Of a stretch of 64,000 nt of DNA, positions 42,480-52,200 are shown piece by piece. The notes beneath the pieces are model-generated. The model had not been told where the DNA came from and ran no database searches. It saw nothing but the letters and a program-made list of their open reading frames with translations. The stretch covers positions 79,387-143,386 of the forward strand of contig NZ_JAMBOO010000008.1 in NCBI RefSeq assembly GCF_023715895.1, read 5' to 3'. The stretch is from Domibacillus indicus. Its GTDB lineage: Bacteria; Bacillota; Bacilli; Bacillales; Domibacillaceae. Position 1 is the stretch's first letter, and each line of letters starts with the position of its first letter. A program made the position numbers and the translations under genes.

Positions 42480-43559
42480 TTAAGCTGCTTGCTTGTTTTT
42501 CTTTTTTGAAAGGCCGCTGATGGCTTTCGAAATATTAATGGCCGCATTCGCATCAGCGTGAAGTTTATACTGACATTTGACACACACAAACGTGTGTCTT
42601 TTTCGATTCTTTTTGTCTACATGGCCACATTTACATGTTTGAGAGGTATGATGTGGATTCACATATTCAACTTCAATCCCCGCCATTTTGGCTTTGTATT
42701 CAATAAACTGCTGAAGCTGATAATGTGCCCAGGAGTGCAGATTTCTTCCAGCTTCTTTTTTTGATTTTGCTTTGTAGCGAATACCCGTCAAATCTTCCAT
42801 TCGAATGCAGTGAACACCGTTCTCTGCAGCAAAATTCACGATTTGCCGGCTAATTTTATGATTTAGATTTTTCATCCACTGTGATTCTTTGTTTTTGGAT
42901 TTTTTAATAACGGAGAGAAGCTTTAGCTTTCCTACCTTTTTTCTTCTTGAAGAAAATGTTCTTCGAATGAAAGCAGCCTCGCTTCCGCGAAAGAAGAGCG
43001 TTTTCGTACCCACCGAGGCAACAGCTAAATAGTTCAGCCCTACATCGATGCCCATCACTTTTGAAGAAGCAGCAGCTCGTTTTGGCTCAAACGAAATAGA
43101 AAGCGAGATATACCATTTGCCTTTTTTCTCATACAGCTCAGCGGCTCCTTGTTTTGCCTGCCCGGAAAGAATTTTATCCAGCCAGTGCTGCTGATACACT
43201 TCTGCGATAACCGGCACACCGATTCTCTTTTCTAACGTAGGGAAAGACAGCTTATATAAACCGTTTTCCTTTTCGATAGCGAGGTTTTGATTGTTAAAAC
43301 CGCACCAAAAACGGCGAAATGTTTTTACTTTTTGATTCTTTTTCTTGGATTTCACTTCACGGATGGTTTGATTCACTATTGCCGAAGGTAGTTTTTCTTG
43401 AGAAAAAAGCTTGTAGACCTTAGACGTTGCTTTAGACAGTTCTTCATAACTTATCAGCCAGTTTGAAAAAGAAGTGTTTAATTCGGTCATTTTTTGATAC
43501 ATCTGTTTCTTTGTTTCCGTTGGTTTCATCAACTCTAACCGCAATGAAATAGTTTCCAC
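42480..43559 (-). CDS. tnpB: RNA-guided TnpB nuclease, element 1
   Basis: TnpB is the RNA-guided DNA endonuclease ancestor of Cas12. The 359-residue protein keeps all three RuvC acids: Asp in MGIDVGLNYLAV near 168, Glu in IRMEDLTG near 252 and Asp in LHADANAAINI near 338. The zinc finger is TCKCGHVDKK then FVCVKCQYK near 306-330, with four cysteines. The start is a GTG at 43559 with GGGAGGT 11 bases upstream. It is thus probably active unless regulatory elements are lost. It is unrelated at the sequence level to the TnpB at 46-47 kb. Confidence 0.9.
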   Translation of the reverse strand: METISLRLELMKPTETKKQMYQKMTELNTSFSNWLISYEELSKATSKVYKLFSQEKLPSAIVNQTIREVKSKKKNQKVKTFRRFWCGFNNQNLAIEKENGLYKLSFPTLEKRIGVPVIAEVYQQHWLDKILSGQAKQGAAELYEKKGKWYISLSISFEPKRAAASSKVMGIDVGLNYLAVASVGTKTLFFRGSEAAFIRRTFSSRRKKVGKLKLLSVIKKSKNKESQWMKNLNHKISRQIVNFAAENGVHCIRMEDLTGIRYKAKSKKEAGRNLHSWAHYQLQQFIEYKAKMAGIEVEYVNPHHTSQTCKCGHVDKKNRKRHTFVCVKCQYKLHADANAAINISKAISGLSKKKNKQAA

Positions 43560-43861
43560 TTTTGAGTACACCTCCCAATTTACTTTTATAGAACAAGCAT
43601 ACCAAATGGGTGTTCTATACACAAATACTAAGATTGAAAAAACAAAAAAATTCGAACCTTTGACGTGTCAAAAGACATGCTCGGTTCGATCTTGCTCTTA
43701 TCCCACCTCTGAAGAAGTGGGCTTTCCCGCTTGGAAAGTCTGTAATAGAAAGAAAAGCATCCAGTGACGAATTTTTTTGATAAAATAGTTCGTTCTTTGT
43801 TGTAAAATGACTGCCTTAAACATAAAAAAAGCCACTTCAAAAAAGCAGCTGGTTGTTTCTA

Positions 43862-43996
43862 TCATGAAAGAGTTTTTTCATTTTCTTCTAATTTGGCCCA
43901 TTGGCGACCTCTTTCATCGACAATGCGGTCTAGTTTCTCTTCACTAATTTCTAAAGCATATGACCGAACAGATCCAACAAAAATTTGTTCATTTGC
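43862..43996 (-). pseudogene. C-terminal gene fragment of unknown family
   Basis: A minus-strand frame reads NEQIFVGSVRSYALEISEEK and DERGRQWAKLEENEKTLS before a stop. The frame is closed upstream by a TAG with no start codon, so only the end of a gene remains. The family was not recognised. Confidence 0.35.
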
Positions 43997-44183
43997 CTAA
44001 CCAAACCGCTTCCTAGATCCCATAATTTGGTTTATACTTTTTGTTTTTCATACATTCTTTAGACTCTCATTTGCATTGCGTAAAATAGTATCAGGTGCCA
44101 TTTTAGATTTAACATCTGAATAAATATAGAAATGTAGGATAGCTTTTTTGTGGGAAAATTTATAACAAAACTAAAAGCATTGT

Positions 44184-44870
44184 TCAATGAAACGACTTCT
44201 TTTTATATTTCTTTCTAATATACGTATAGATCCTATAAGAATGCCTTACTAAATCTAAAACAAATAATGGAATCTTAACCGGGAATTTATATAAAGTCTT
44301 CCGGTAAAACTTATAATAAGCTTTGACGATATCATTCCATTTTTCATCTTCCTTCTCTTTGTAGAAATCAGATATATCTACAATATATCCCTTTCCGTCA
44401 TTCATCATCACATTTTTCCCATGCACATCTACAGGTGTCAGCCCTTGACTTCGAGCATAATCCAATGCTTGATTGATGTCTATGATCACTTGTTCCGGTA
44501 TCCTAACTCCTTTTGTAACTGCATTGTATAAGGTAATCCCTTTTAGCCGCTTTAATACAAGGAAGTTCTCTCCCTTATAGACTAATTGAGAATAAGCAGG
44601 ATGGTGCCCCAATCTTTGATAAACTTCCGCTTCTTTTTCTAATCCTTCCAAGTTTCTGGCGTAGATTTTTACAACCCAATCTTTATTTGAATGATGCAGA
44701 AAAACAGCAGCATAGTTACCGACACCAAGACACTCCCACTCTTTTGGTGTGTAAAGAACCTTAATGGGTTCAAAAGGATTTTTACTTTTCATTTTCACGT
44801 TATGTATAAGCGTTTTTTCAATTAGTGCAACGTAACTTTTCATTCTCCCATACAACTCCGTCCATAACAT
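44184..44870 (-). CDS. Serine/threonine protein kinase-like protein (YrzF family)
   Basis: The 228-residue protein has kinase-like motifs: GVGNYAAVFLHHS (Gly-rich loop near 49), VVKIYAR with the ATP-binding Lys near 68, LTPVDVHGKNVMM (catalytic loop with Asp near 146) and VDISDF in place of DFG near 165. A hydrophobic C-terminal FVLDLVRHSYRIYTYIRKK segment may tether it to the membrane. It resembles Bacillus YrzF, a small predicted kinase of unknown substrate. The start is uncertain: ATG at 44870 with a weak AAAGAAAG, or a TTG nine codons earlier. Confidence 0.75.
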   Translation of the reverse strand: MLWTELYGRMKSYVALIEKTLIHNVKMKSKNPFEPIKVLYTPKEWECLGVGNYAAVFLHHSNKDWVVKIYARNLEGLEKEAEVYQRLGHHPAYSQLVYKGENFLVLKRLKGITLYNAVTKGVRIPEQVIIDINQALDYARSQGLTPVDVHGKNVMMNDGKGYIVDISDFYKEKEDEKWNDIVKAYYKFYRKTLYKFPVKIPLFVLDLVRHSYRIYTYIRKKYKKKSFH

Positions 44871-45096
44871 CACAGTACTTTCTTTAAATAACGACAAAAT
44901 CCTTATATTATATTAACCGTCATAGCTTTAATTACACAGGCTTTTTTATACCTATTATGTACAATCAATGAACCACGTGTTCCCGAAATAGACGGAGTCG
45001 GTCACATCAACAGTACAACTCCAGTTTTGATCAAACGGGAGCTTAAACAGTATCTATGTCGAGAAGCTTCCTGAAATAGCCGTCAGAGGGAGCCGG

Positions 45097-45630
45097 CTAT
45101 TCCCGCCGGCCCTCTCCTTTTACGAGGGAAGAAACAAGCGGCAGGAGCTGCTTGTAAATACTGACGATTTCCTCTATTTTCATCCTTACCAGACCACTGG
45201 AAGAAGGCGCCACAAAGTCCAGGGTGCCTGGAACGACGGAAACAGGCTGGGGGCCCCATGCAACCTGCTTCCTGCCGCTATATTCCTGATAAACCCCTTT
45301 GCCGACAAAACAAACAATTTTAGGCCGATAATGTTCTATTTTTTTCTTTAATAAAACCCTGCCCTCTTGATACTCTTCTTTTGTAATTTCATCAGCCGTT
45401 TTCGTTGGCCTCGCCACAATATTTGTCAATCCGTACCCTAACTCTACTAATTGGCTGTCCTCGATTGCTGTAAATTTTCTAGAGGTTAATCCCGCTTCAA
45501 AAAGAATTTTCCAAAAGCGGTTATTCGGATTCGCAAAATGATGCCCCGTTTCTCCGGAGCGGACACTGGGATTGAAGCCGACAAAAAGAATATCAAGATT
45601 TTCTTTTAAATGGTCCTTAATTGGTTTCAC
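45097..45630 (-). CDS. G:U/T mismatch-specific uracil-DNA glycosylase (Mug-like)
   Basis: Mug removes U (and some T) from G mismatches. The 177-residue UDG-fold protein has GFNPSVRSGETGHHF near residues 17-31, whose Asn is catalytic, GYGLTNIVARPT near 66-77, and the loop VPGTLDFVAPSSSG near 135-148. These match the Mug family. The start is a GTG at 45630 with GGGAGG eight bases upstream. It lies between two TnpB elements. The sequence just past the stop holds a GC-rich hairpin that overlaps the end of the gene. Confidence 0.85.
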   Translation of the reverse strand: MKPIKDHLKENLDILFVGFNPSVRSGETGHHFANPNNRFWKILFEAGLTSRKFTAIEDSQLVELGYGLTNIVARPTKTADEITKEEYQEGRVLLKKKIEHYRPKIVCFVGKGVYQEYSGRKQVAWGPQPVSVVPGTLDFVAPSSSGLVRMKIEEIVSIYKQLLPLVSSLVKGEGRRE

Positions 45631-45947
45631 CCTTCAGACCTCCCTCTCTTTTAATCGACTCGTTTACTTCTCTTTACTATTCCCTAGTTTTTGATGTGAT
45701 AAAAAACAGAACACTAATCCTTACCCACCGGAACAGTTTTTCAGTTTTGCTTTATTGTTCCGGATAACTTAAGCAGCGGTAAAATTTACAAAAGCTAGTT
45801 TATCATTTTCGGCGAGAACACCCCCACTTCAAGCCTTGCTAAGTGGGGGATGAATCGCTGCTCTTTCAGTCATTCTTTTTCCTTGAACGCACTATTGCTA
45901 AAATGGTATAATTAGGTATAGAACAAACGTTCTGTTGTGGGGAAAAT

Positions 45948-47159
45948 GATGAAAACCAAAACAGATGAAAAAAGAACCTTCATTTTAAAGCCTTTCGGTT
46001 TAAAATCCATCCAAGTGACGAGCAAAAACAACTGATTAACCAAACGATCGGCTGCTGCCGGTTTGTCTACAATTATATATTAAATGAAAACATCAAGAGT
46101 TTCGAAAAAACAAAAAAACGGTATACAGAAACAGCTGCCAAAAAGCTTCTCCCTGGGCTAAAAGAAACATTTAAATGGTTGTCTGGTCCTGACAGTATTG
46201 CTCTTCAGGCAAGCATCGAATATCAGTACGAAGGATTCAAAAAATATAAGGAACAGCCGAAAAAAGAATTAAAAAAACGAGCCGCTAAAAAATGTGCAGA
46301 AGGCTATACGCCAACGGCGTATGAATTTAAGGGCCATCCGACATTCAAAAGCAAGAAAAACCCGATTCAGAGCTATACGACCAAAATGACAAACAACAAT
46401 ATTAAAATGATAGACAACCACATTCAGCTGCCGAAACTCGGCTGGATTCGTTTTTCCAAGTCCCGAAACATCCAAGGCGACATTAAACGTGTCACCGTGC
46501 GCCGCAGCAGTACCGGCCGGTATTCTATTTCAGTCATTTGCGAGATGCCTTATTCCCCGTACAAACCAAGCACCAACGATGCCGTTGGCATTGACCTGGG
46601 ATTAAAAGAGTTTGCCGTGCTCTCCAATGGTGAATCCATTGCCAACCCGAAATACTATCAAAAATACGAAAAGCGATTAGTCTTTCTTCAGCGTGCGTTT
46701 GCACGTAAAAAAGAAGGTTCGAAATCGTGGGGAAAAAATAAAGCCCAGATTGCTAAACTGCACGAAAAAATCAAACACACAAGAGAAGATTTTCTTCACA
46801 AGCTGACGACCAGGCTCGTTCATGAAAACCAAGTGATCGCAGTGGAGAATTTGTCAGTGCAGAATCTCGTCCAAAACAAAAAACTAAGCAAGGGGATTCA
46901 CAATGCGTCATGGTCAAGATTCAACGAAATGCTCGCTTACAAAGCGAAGTGGTACGGACGGACGATCATAAAAGTCGATCCGTTCTTCCCATCAAGCCAG
47001 CTCTGCTCAAGGTGCGGGCATCAGCATAAGGATGTAAAAAATCTCGCTGTCCGGGTGTGGGAGTGTCCTTCCTGCGGCGTTCGTCACAACAGGGATCTGA
47101 ATGCAAGCCTGAACATCAAAAGAGAAGCCCTTCGGCTTCTTTTACTTCAGTCTAGTTAA
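45948..47159 (+). pseudogene. tnpB: TnpB nuclease of element 2, frameshifted near the N-terminus
   Basis: The main frame reads FKIHPSDEQKQLINQTIGCC from about 46011 and continues through 47159. Its N-terminus has no ATG/GTG/TTG in frame downstream of a stop. The likely original ATG at 45948 (with GTGGGGA upstream) lies in another frame, so a one-base change near 45980-46010 separates start and body. The RuvC acids are intact: GIDLGLKEFAV (Asp), AVENLSVQNL (Glu) and HNRDLNASLNI (Asp), with the zinc-finger CSRCG and CPSCG pairs. A TTG at 46179 would give a truncated 326-residue protein. A sequencing error is not excluded. Confidence 0.75.
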
Positions 47160-47270
47160 GCTTGGTCATAAAACCGTTGGAATACGGGGTTAGCCTGATT
47201 ACTGGGGTTCGAAGATCCTCTTGCCCAGGAATCCCTCACTTCAACCGTCAGGTAAGTGGGTGGTAGTTCA
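47160..47270 (+). ncRNA. Predicted omega/reRNA scaffold of TnpB element 2
   Basis: The 110 bases after tnpB contain a GGAATACGGGG / GGTTCGAAGATCC region and the CACTT/AAGTG terminal stem, ending GGTAGTTCA. By analogy with described TnpB systems, this RNA would extend into flanking DNA after 47271 as the guide. Function is inferred only. Confidence 0.5.
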
Positions 47271-47279
47271 AAAGACCAA

Positions 47280-47690
47280 TATCGTATTTATTGAGGTGAA
47301 ATTGAAAAGGTACACCGGCCAAATTAAGGAAAGCATAACCTATGACGGGTGGTCAAAACAGACACAGGCCTCCATACAGTTATGTATAAACCGGACCTCA
47401 GCAGATACATCGTTCGGCAAAGCACTTCATGTTTCAAGGTGGTGTGACCAAAACACAACCCGGCCTCGGAGAAGGTGCTCATTCTTGACGTACAGAGCAC
47501 TGCAGAAAAATGCAGCACGATTCAAAATGGCAGGAGCTAAGAAGCACAAAAGATCATTGGCAGTGAAGGTGAATGAAGTTCTGGAACGGGTACAGCTGGT
47601 GAACAGTTCATACGTTTATCATCACTTACTACGGCGAATCACCTGGCTCAAACGCTGCCCTGACATTCATGGAAGATAAACTGGAATCTA
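47280..47690 (+). pseudogene. Decayed gene, possibly a PAS/AAA+ sigma-54 activator
   Basis: Across frames, the DNA reads ITYDGVVKTDTGLH near 47338 (PAS-like opening), EKVLILDV and QKIIGSEG, then NEVLERVQLVNSS near 47566 and ANHLAQTL. This order recalls a sigma-54-dependent activator, where a PAS domain is followed by [KR]-IIG-S and an E-x-V-L-E-R-V-Q helix before the Walker A loop. Several frameshifts and stops separate the parts, and no complete motif survives, so the assignment is tentative. Confidence 0.35.
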
Positions 47691-48254
47691 AATCCTAATT
47701 TGGATTGAAGCAAGCTCTCCTTAAGCAGGGTCGTTTGTTCAGCTTTGAAAATGGCGGGTTCAGGCTTTTGCTTTCCGGCCGGCTGTTCATCAAGCTGCAC
47801 AGCGAATAACATAGTTTCATTCCTTTCCTATTAAATTCTTCCCAATTTTTCCGTATATTATCGTATAATGAGAACGGAAAATTCCTTGGCGTTATGTAGG
47901 GCGGCGTAGAGGTTGCAATTGGACCGGGCAGATGGATTGCATTTGAATGAAACACCTCACACCTGCATGTGGACGTTTTAAAACAAGCAGCGGAGGCTAA
48001 AAGAACAGCGGCTGCCTCTCCAGAAGGAGAATCGGAAAAAACATCTTTAAAACAGCCAACTGCGGGCTGGCTGTTTTATTCGCAACGAAAAAAACCCTTG
48101 ATGATCAAGGGTTTTCAAAAGTGTTGTCTAAGGTGTGCCCAGCGGGGAGCGTGCCCCAGTGCCTGGAACCTGCTGAAGTATGTGACTATTGTTGATAAAG
48201 GAGAGCAATAAAAACAGGCTGGAAATCGAAGAGGATCTGGACAATAAGAGGAAC
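47691..48254. other. Gene-free stretch
   Basis: No supportable reading frame was seen. AT-poor frames here (for example 47969-48211) lack ribosome sites and recognisable features. A hairpin-like AAAACCCTTGATGATCAAGG arrangement lies near 48091-48117. Confidence 0.4.
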
Positions 48255-48434
48255 TTAATACTTTCTTGCGCCGCATTTCGGGCAAATATATACATCTTCG
48301 GCATCAAAAATGGACCCGCACTTTGTTTTTTCAAGTACAACCATAGCGCTGCGAAGCTCCGCCCGTTGTCCTTCCCAACCACATTCACACTTAACATTGT
48401 TTGTTGAGCCAAATTTGTACAATCCATAATTCAT
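48255..48434 (-). CDS. Small zinc-ribbon protein
   Basis: A 59-residue frame starts MNYGLYKFGSTNNVKCECGW and ends DVYICPKCGARKY. The first pair is KCECG and the second CPKCG, with another Cys at residue 39, which can form a zinc ribbon. The frame follows GGGGTG at seven bases from its ATG. Such small ribbons often bind RNA, DNA or a protein partner. No specific family was recognised. It lies alone upstream (by 168 bases) of the Sco terminator. Confidence 0.6.
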   Translation of the reverse strand: MNYGLYKFGSTNNVKCECGWEGQRAELRSAMVVLEKTKCGSIFDAEDVYICPKCGARKY

Positions 48435-48561
48435 ACTGATTCACCCCTTAATTAGCGTATTCAGATATTATCTGTATGTTCATTTTACCGAGATAGACAT
48501 TACATTTCAATATCACAAAAATTAAATTTTTGTAAATCTTAGAAAATACTTTTTTTAAAAT

Positions 48562-48593
48562 CAAAAACTCCGGATCCAAATCCGGAGTTTTTG
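48562..48593 (-). terminator. Terminator of the Sco gene
   Basis: Perfect inverted repeat CAAAAACTCCGGAT/ATCCGGAGTTTTTG around four bases, nine bases past the stop codon. Confidence 0.85.
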
Positions 48594-48601
48594 ATGTTTG
48601 T

Positions 48602-49195
48602 TTACTGTTTGGAAAGCGATTTTACATCCTGGACCATTTCGTCAAACGGCACTTCTTCCCCGTCCTGTTTATTTCCTGGATAGCTTTTTACAACAATTCC
48701 TTTTTCATCGACCAAGTAAAAGCTTGTTCCATGAATGAACTGGTCTGATTTCGGATCTGGCAGCGCAATGGCTTGAAAGCTTTTCTCTGCAAATGCGCTT
48801 ATCTCTTCCTCTTCATACCCTGTTAAAAGGTTCCAGTTCGATTCATCCGCTTCGTAATGTGAAATATAGCTCTTCAACGCCTGCGGTGTATCCCGGGCCG
48901 GGTCGATGCTGAACGACACAATTTCATAGTTTTGAACACCTTCCTCGTTCAAGCGGTCCTGCAGCTCGCTCATATTTCTTGTCATGGGCGGGCAAACCGT
49001 CGTACAGTTTGTGAAAATAAAATTGGCGAGCCACACTTTCCCCTTCAAATCAGCCAAACCAACTTGTTCACCATTTTGATTGGTGTAGGTAAAGTCTTGG
49101 ACTTCCACATCCATGTTGCCTTCAAACTGACGGCCGCATGCACCAAGCAATAAAACAGCAGCGGCCATAATAAAAACGGACTGAACTATTTTCAC
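48602..49195 (-). CDS. SCO1/SenC-family lipoprotein, cytochrome oxidase copper insertion
   Basis: Sco proteins deliver copper to the CuA site of cytochrome c oxidase, or reduce it, outside the membrane. The 197-residue product has a lipobox LLGACGR with Cys about 20, and a thioredoxin fold with the metal-binding TNCTTVCPPMT motif near 75-85. The conserved His is in IHGTSFYLV near 158. B. subtilis YpmQ is the closest-known counterpart. The start is a GTG at 49195 with GGAGGG six bases upstream. With CcdA and CcdC nearby, the region touches cytochrome maturation. Confidence 0.88.
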   Translation of the reverse strand: MKIVQSVFIMAAAVLLLGACGRQFEGNMDVEVQDFTYTNQNGEQVGLADLKGKVWLANFIFTNCTTVCPPMTRNMSELQDRLNEEGVQNYEIVSFSIDPARDTPQALKSYISHYEADESNWNLLTGYEEEEISAFAEKSFQAIALPDPKSDQFIHGTSFYLVDEKGIVVKSYPGNKQDGEEVPFDEMVQDVKSLSKQ

Positions 49196-49295
49196 ATAAC
49201 TCCCTCCAAGCACCTTTTATCCTTTTATCGTAGAGGAAACCTTCTTATTTCTCAATGTGCTGCTGCGGCTGATCTTGAATACTTTATGAACGTTT

Positions 49296-52200
49296 TCAGC
49301 TTTCTCCTGTAAAAACAAATGCGGCTTTGCTTCCGATATCGGACTGGCCTACCTCCAGACGAGCATCAATCCGCTCTTTCAGCTCTGGCACGTGGGAGAT
49401 AATACCGACCAGGCGGCCGTCCGCTTGTATATCCATTAACGTTTCAATGGCCTGGTCCAGCGATTCCGGATCAAGCGTGCCGAATCCTTCGTCCACAAAC
49501 ATCGTTTCAAGCGATACGCCGCCTGCATGGTTTTGGACTACTTCCGCCAGTCCGAGCGCAAGGGCAAGCGCCGCTTTAAAGCTTTCTCCCCCAGACAGTG
49601 TTTTCACATGCCGGCTGGCACCCGTATATTGGTCAAACACGAGAAGATCCAGGCCGCTTTGTGCATTTCCTTTTGACCGCTCGGTTAAACGCTCCAGTAA
49701 AAAACGGCCATTTGTCATCGCTGAAAGCCTCGTGTTGGCTGCGGTTAAAATATCTTCCAAAAACGATGCCAGTACATATCGTTCAAACGTTACCTTCAGG
49801 TCATTTTTTCCGTGCGTTACTTCAAACAAATGGCCAGAAAGACGGTACGCTTCTTCAGCCTTCGCCATCCGTGCCGCTATCTCTTCAACCGACTGGCGGA
49901 TACGCCGAGATTCTTTTGCACAAGCAGCGACGGCAGAAGCCTCATTTGCCCATTGAACAGCTTCTTCATTTAACGCTCCAATCTCTTCTTCAAGCTTGCT
50001 GATGTCTGCCCGCTCATATCCTTGAAGAATGGTTTGCAGCTCCTCAATCAGCAAAGTAAGCTCGCGTTCTTTTTGTTCGAACTGCCGGACCGTTTCTTTC
50101 ATTTCTGCAAGGGATTCGAGCCATTTCTTCGCTTCCTCATATTGTTCGGCGGACTGAAAACCAGCCTGCTGTCGCTTTTGCTCAAAAGCCTCTCTTACTT
50201 CATAATAGTCCCTTTCTGCTTCCTGAAGCGTTTGCCGGCGTTCCTCCAAAACAGACAGGGCTGCCTGCATAGCTGTACGGGTGTGCTGAACATCTTCTGC
50301 TGCCTCTTCATAGCGGCGCTCTAAAACGGCTGCCCTTTGCTCTATACGCTCAAGCTCTCTGGCAAAGTAACCGCTGTTGCGCATCGCCTCAGGAACCGAT
50401 TGTTCAAGCTGCTGCCGTGTACTCTGTGCTTGAATAAAAGCCGTATGATCCGCCATTTCCCGCTGTCTCGTTTGTTCTAATTCGGCTTCAAGCTGTTGCT
50501 TTAGTTTTTTCAGCTCATCCAGCTGCCCTTCCAGTTCCTGCTTTTGCTGAAGATCCTGGGCAGCTTGGCTGCGTGTTTGTGCGGCTTCTTTCAATCGCTC
50601 TATCGCTTCTTCTACTCCAAAGTCAGATGGAAGCTTTGCTTTTAGCTTGTCCATGTTTTCTGCTGCATGCCCTAATGCAAAACGGGATTCCATCCACTTC
50701 TGTTCCGCCTGCCGGTTTTCCTGGCTGAGACGGTCTGCTTGCTGCTCCGCTTTCTTCAATGCCTGCTCCTCAAGCGTCGCTTCTCCTCCTGCAGCCGGGT
50801 TAGGATGATGAATAGAGCCGCATACGGAGCATGGTTCGCCTTCCTTTAGTTCGCGGGCCAGCATCGCTGCCTGGCTTCTGTGCCACTCTTCTCTTTTATG
50901 GTCCAGTTCTTTAATGGCTTCAGCCGCGGCTGAGGCTGCTTTCTGCACTTCGATTTGGGCTGCTTCTTCTCTTTCTTGAAGGTCGCCCATTTCTTTTTCG
51001 GTATTGGCTAACTCCTGAAATTGTTCAATCAACGCGGTTAATCTCTCAATCTGATAGCCCGATTCCAAGTATATTTCTTTTGAAGAATCGAAAGCTTGCA
51101 GAGACGCTTCCATCTTTTTCCGAGCTGCATCCAGCTCTTCGTTTTTCCGGATGAATTCGGCAGCGGCTTGTTTTGTTTCCTTCAGGCGCCCCTCTGTCTC
51201 TCCAGCTTTTTCTACGGCATCTTGATAGGCATAAACCGCTTCTTTTATCGACTGAAGATGCTGAAGCTCTTTTGTACATTCATCCCGTTCAGGACGGCGG
51301 CTCTCTTCTGCGTTCAGCCGTTCTTCCGCTTCTTCAAGCAGCTGCCGTGTGTTCTGCATCTCCGCTTCCGCCTCACTTTTTCTTACTTCGGCAGTGTGCA
51401 CAGCCTGGCGGGCCCGCTTTTCCATCATTTCATAGGATTGCAGCTTGTCTGCCCGCTCGGCTCCGTCTATTTTCCGGCGGCATCTCTCCATACCTTCTTT
51501 TTGTTCATCAAGTTCTTTTTGTTCCAGCCGGGCCTGCCCTAAACGATCAAATTGGGCATTTCGAGACAGCCCCCGCTCTCGTTCTCCCAGCAAAAAATCA
51601 CGGCGTTCGCTTAAATGCTGCACTTTTTCCTGAAAGCTTTTAAACTGCTTGTCCATTTCTAGAAGATCGAGCTCAAGCTGATCAAACACTGCTTTTCTTT
51701 GAATCAGCTCAGCTTCGAGCAGCGCGCGCATCGTGCTTGAGTATGCAGGCAGACTTTTTAAAAGGGCCATTTGCTGGTCAGCAGCCCGGCCTGCTTCTTT
51801 TTTTAATGCATCGGACTTTTCTTTTAAAATATCTTCTACCCGTTTATAAAAAGAAGTTTGAAACAGCTTCTGCAAAATTTTCTCTTTTTCCTGGCTGCCG
51901 GCCATTAACAGCTTTTGAAATTCCCCCTGCGGAATCATTAAAATCTGCCTGAACTGATTGGCTTCAAGGCCGACTAGCTCATTTATTTTTTCATCCGTAT
52001 CCCGTACATTCGAAGCAAGGAGCACTTCTGTGCCGTCCGCTTTTTTTTCATACAGCTCAGCGGTAGCTCCCGCTGTTGTCATACCGCCTCCACGCGCTTT
52101 TGGCTTTTCCTGCTGAGGGGTCCGGCGGATCAAAAACGTCCGTCCTTTTAACTCAAATAAAAGCGATACTTCTGTCAGCTGTTTTGGGTCTGCAAATTGG

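Larger units (their letters stand above)
42270..43740 (-). mobile_element. Solo TnpB element 1 (IS200/IS605 superfamily, no TnpA)
   Basis: The element holds tnpB at 42480-43559, a hairpin-rich right end at 42275-42480 and a left-end hairpin at 43702-43721 (CCCAC/GTGGG) on the far side. No Y1 transposase gene is present, so movement would need TnpA in trans. The right end, read on the minus strand, finishes in a small stem and then GTGTCAA, the point where a guide would begin. Exact left boundary is uncertain by about 20 bases. Confidence 0.75.
45815..47272 (+). mobile_element. Solo TnpB element 2 (IS200/IS605 superfamily, no TnpA)
   Basis: The left end has a perfect CCCCCACTT/AAGTGGGGG hairpin at 45821-45849. 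The right end has CCCTCACTT/AAGTGGG at 47233-47260, followed by TGGTAGTTCA, the usual terminus of many IS605-type right ends. The two subterminal hairpins share the CACTT/AAGTG stem and enclose a tnpB gene. No tnpA is present. It is a different family member from element 1. Confidence 0.75.

Noticed and set aside
42270..43740. CRISPR-like repeats near the TnpB genes
   Set aside because: The short repeated stems are element-end hairpins; there are no regularly spaced direct repeats with unique spacers.
45821..45849. Hairpin at 45.8 kb as a transcription terminator
   Set aside because: Its position and the matching stem at 47.23 kb fit the left end of TnpB element 2 better.
47221..47679. 152-codon frame after TnpB element 2 as an intact protein
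   Set aside because: It starts within the element's right end. Domain-like fragments are spread over other frames, so decay is the better reading.
51096..51643. Long plus-strand frames antisense to sbcC
   Set aside because: They overlap the coiled-coil part of sbcC; biased codons there create open antisense frames.
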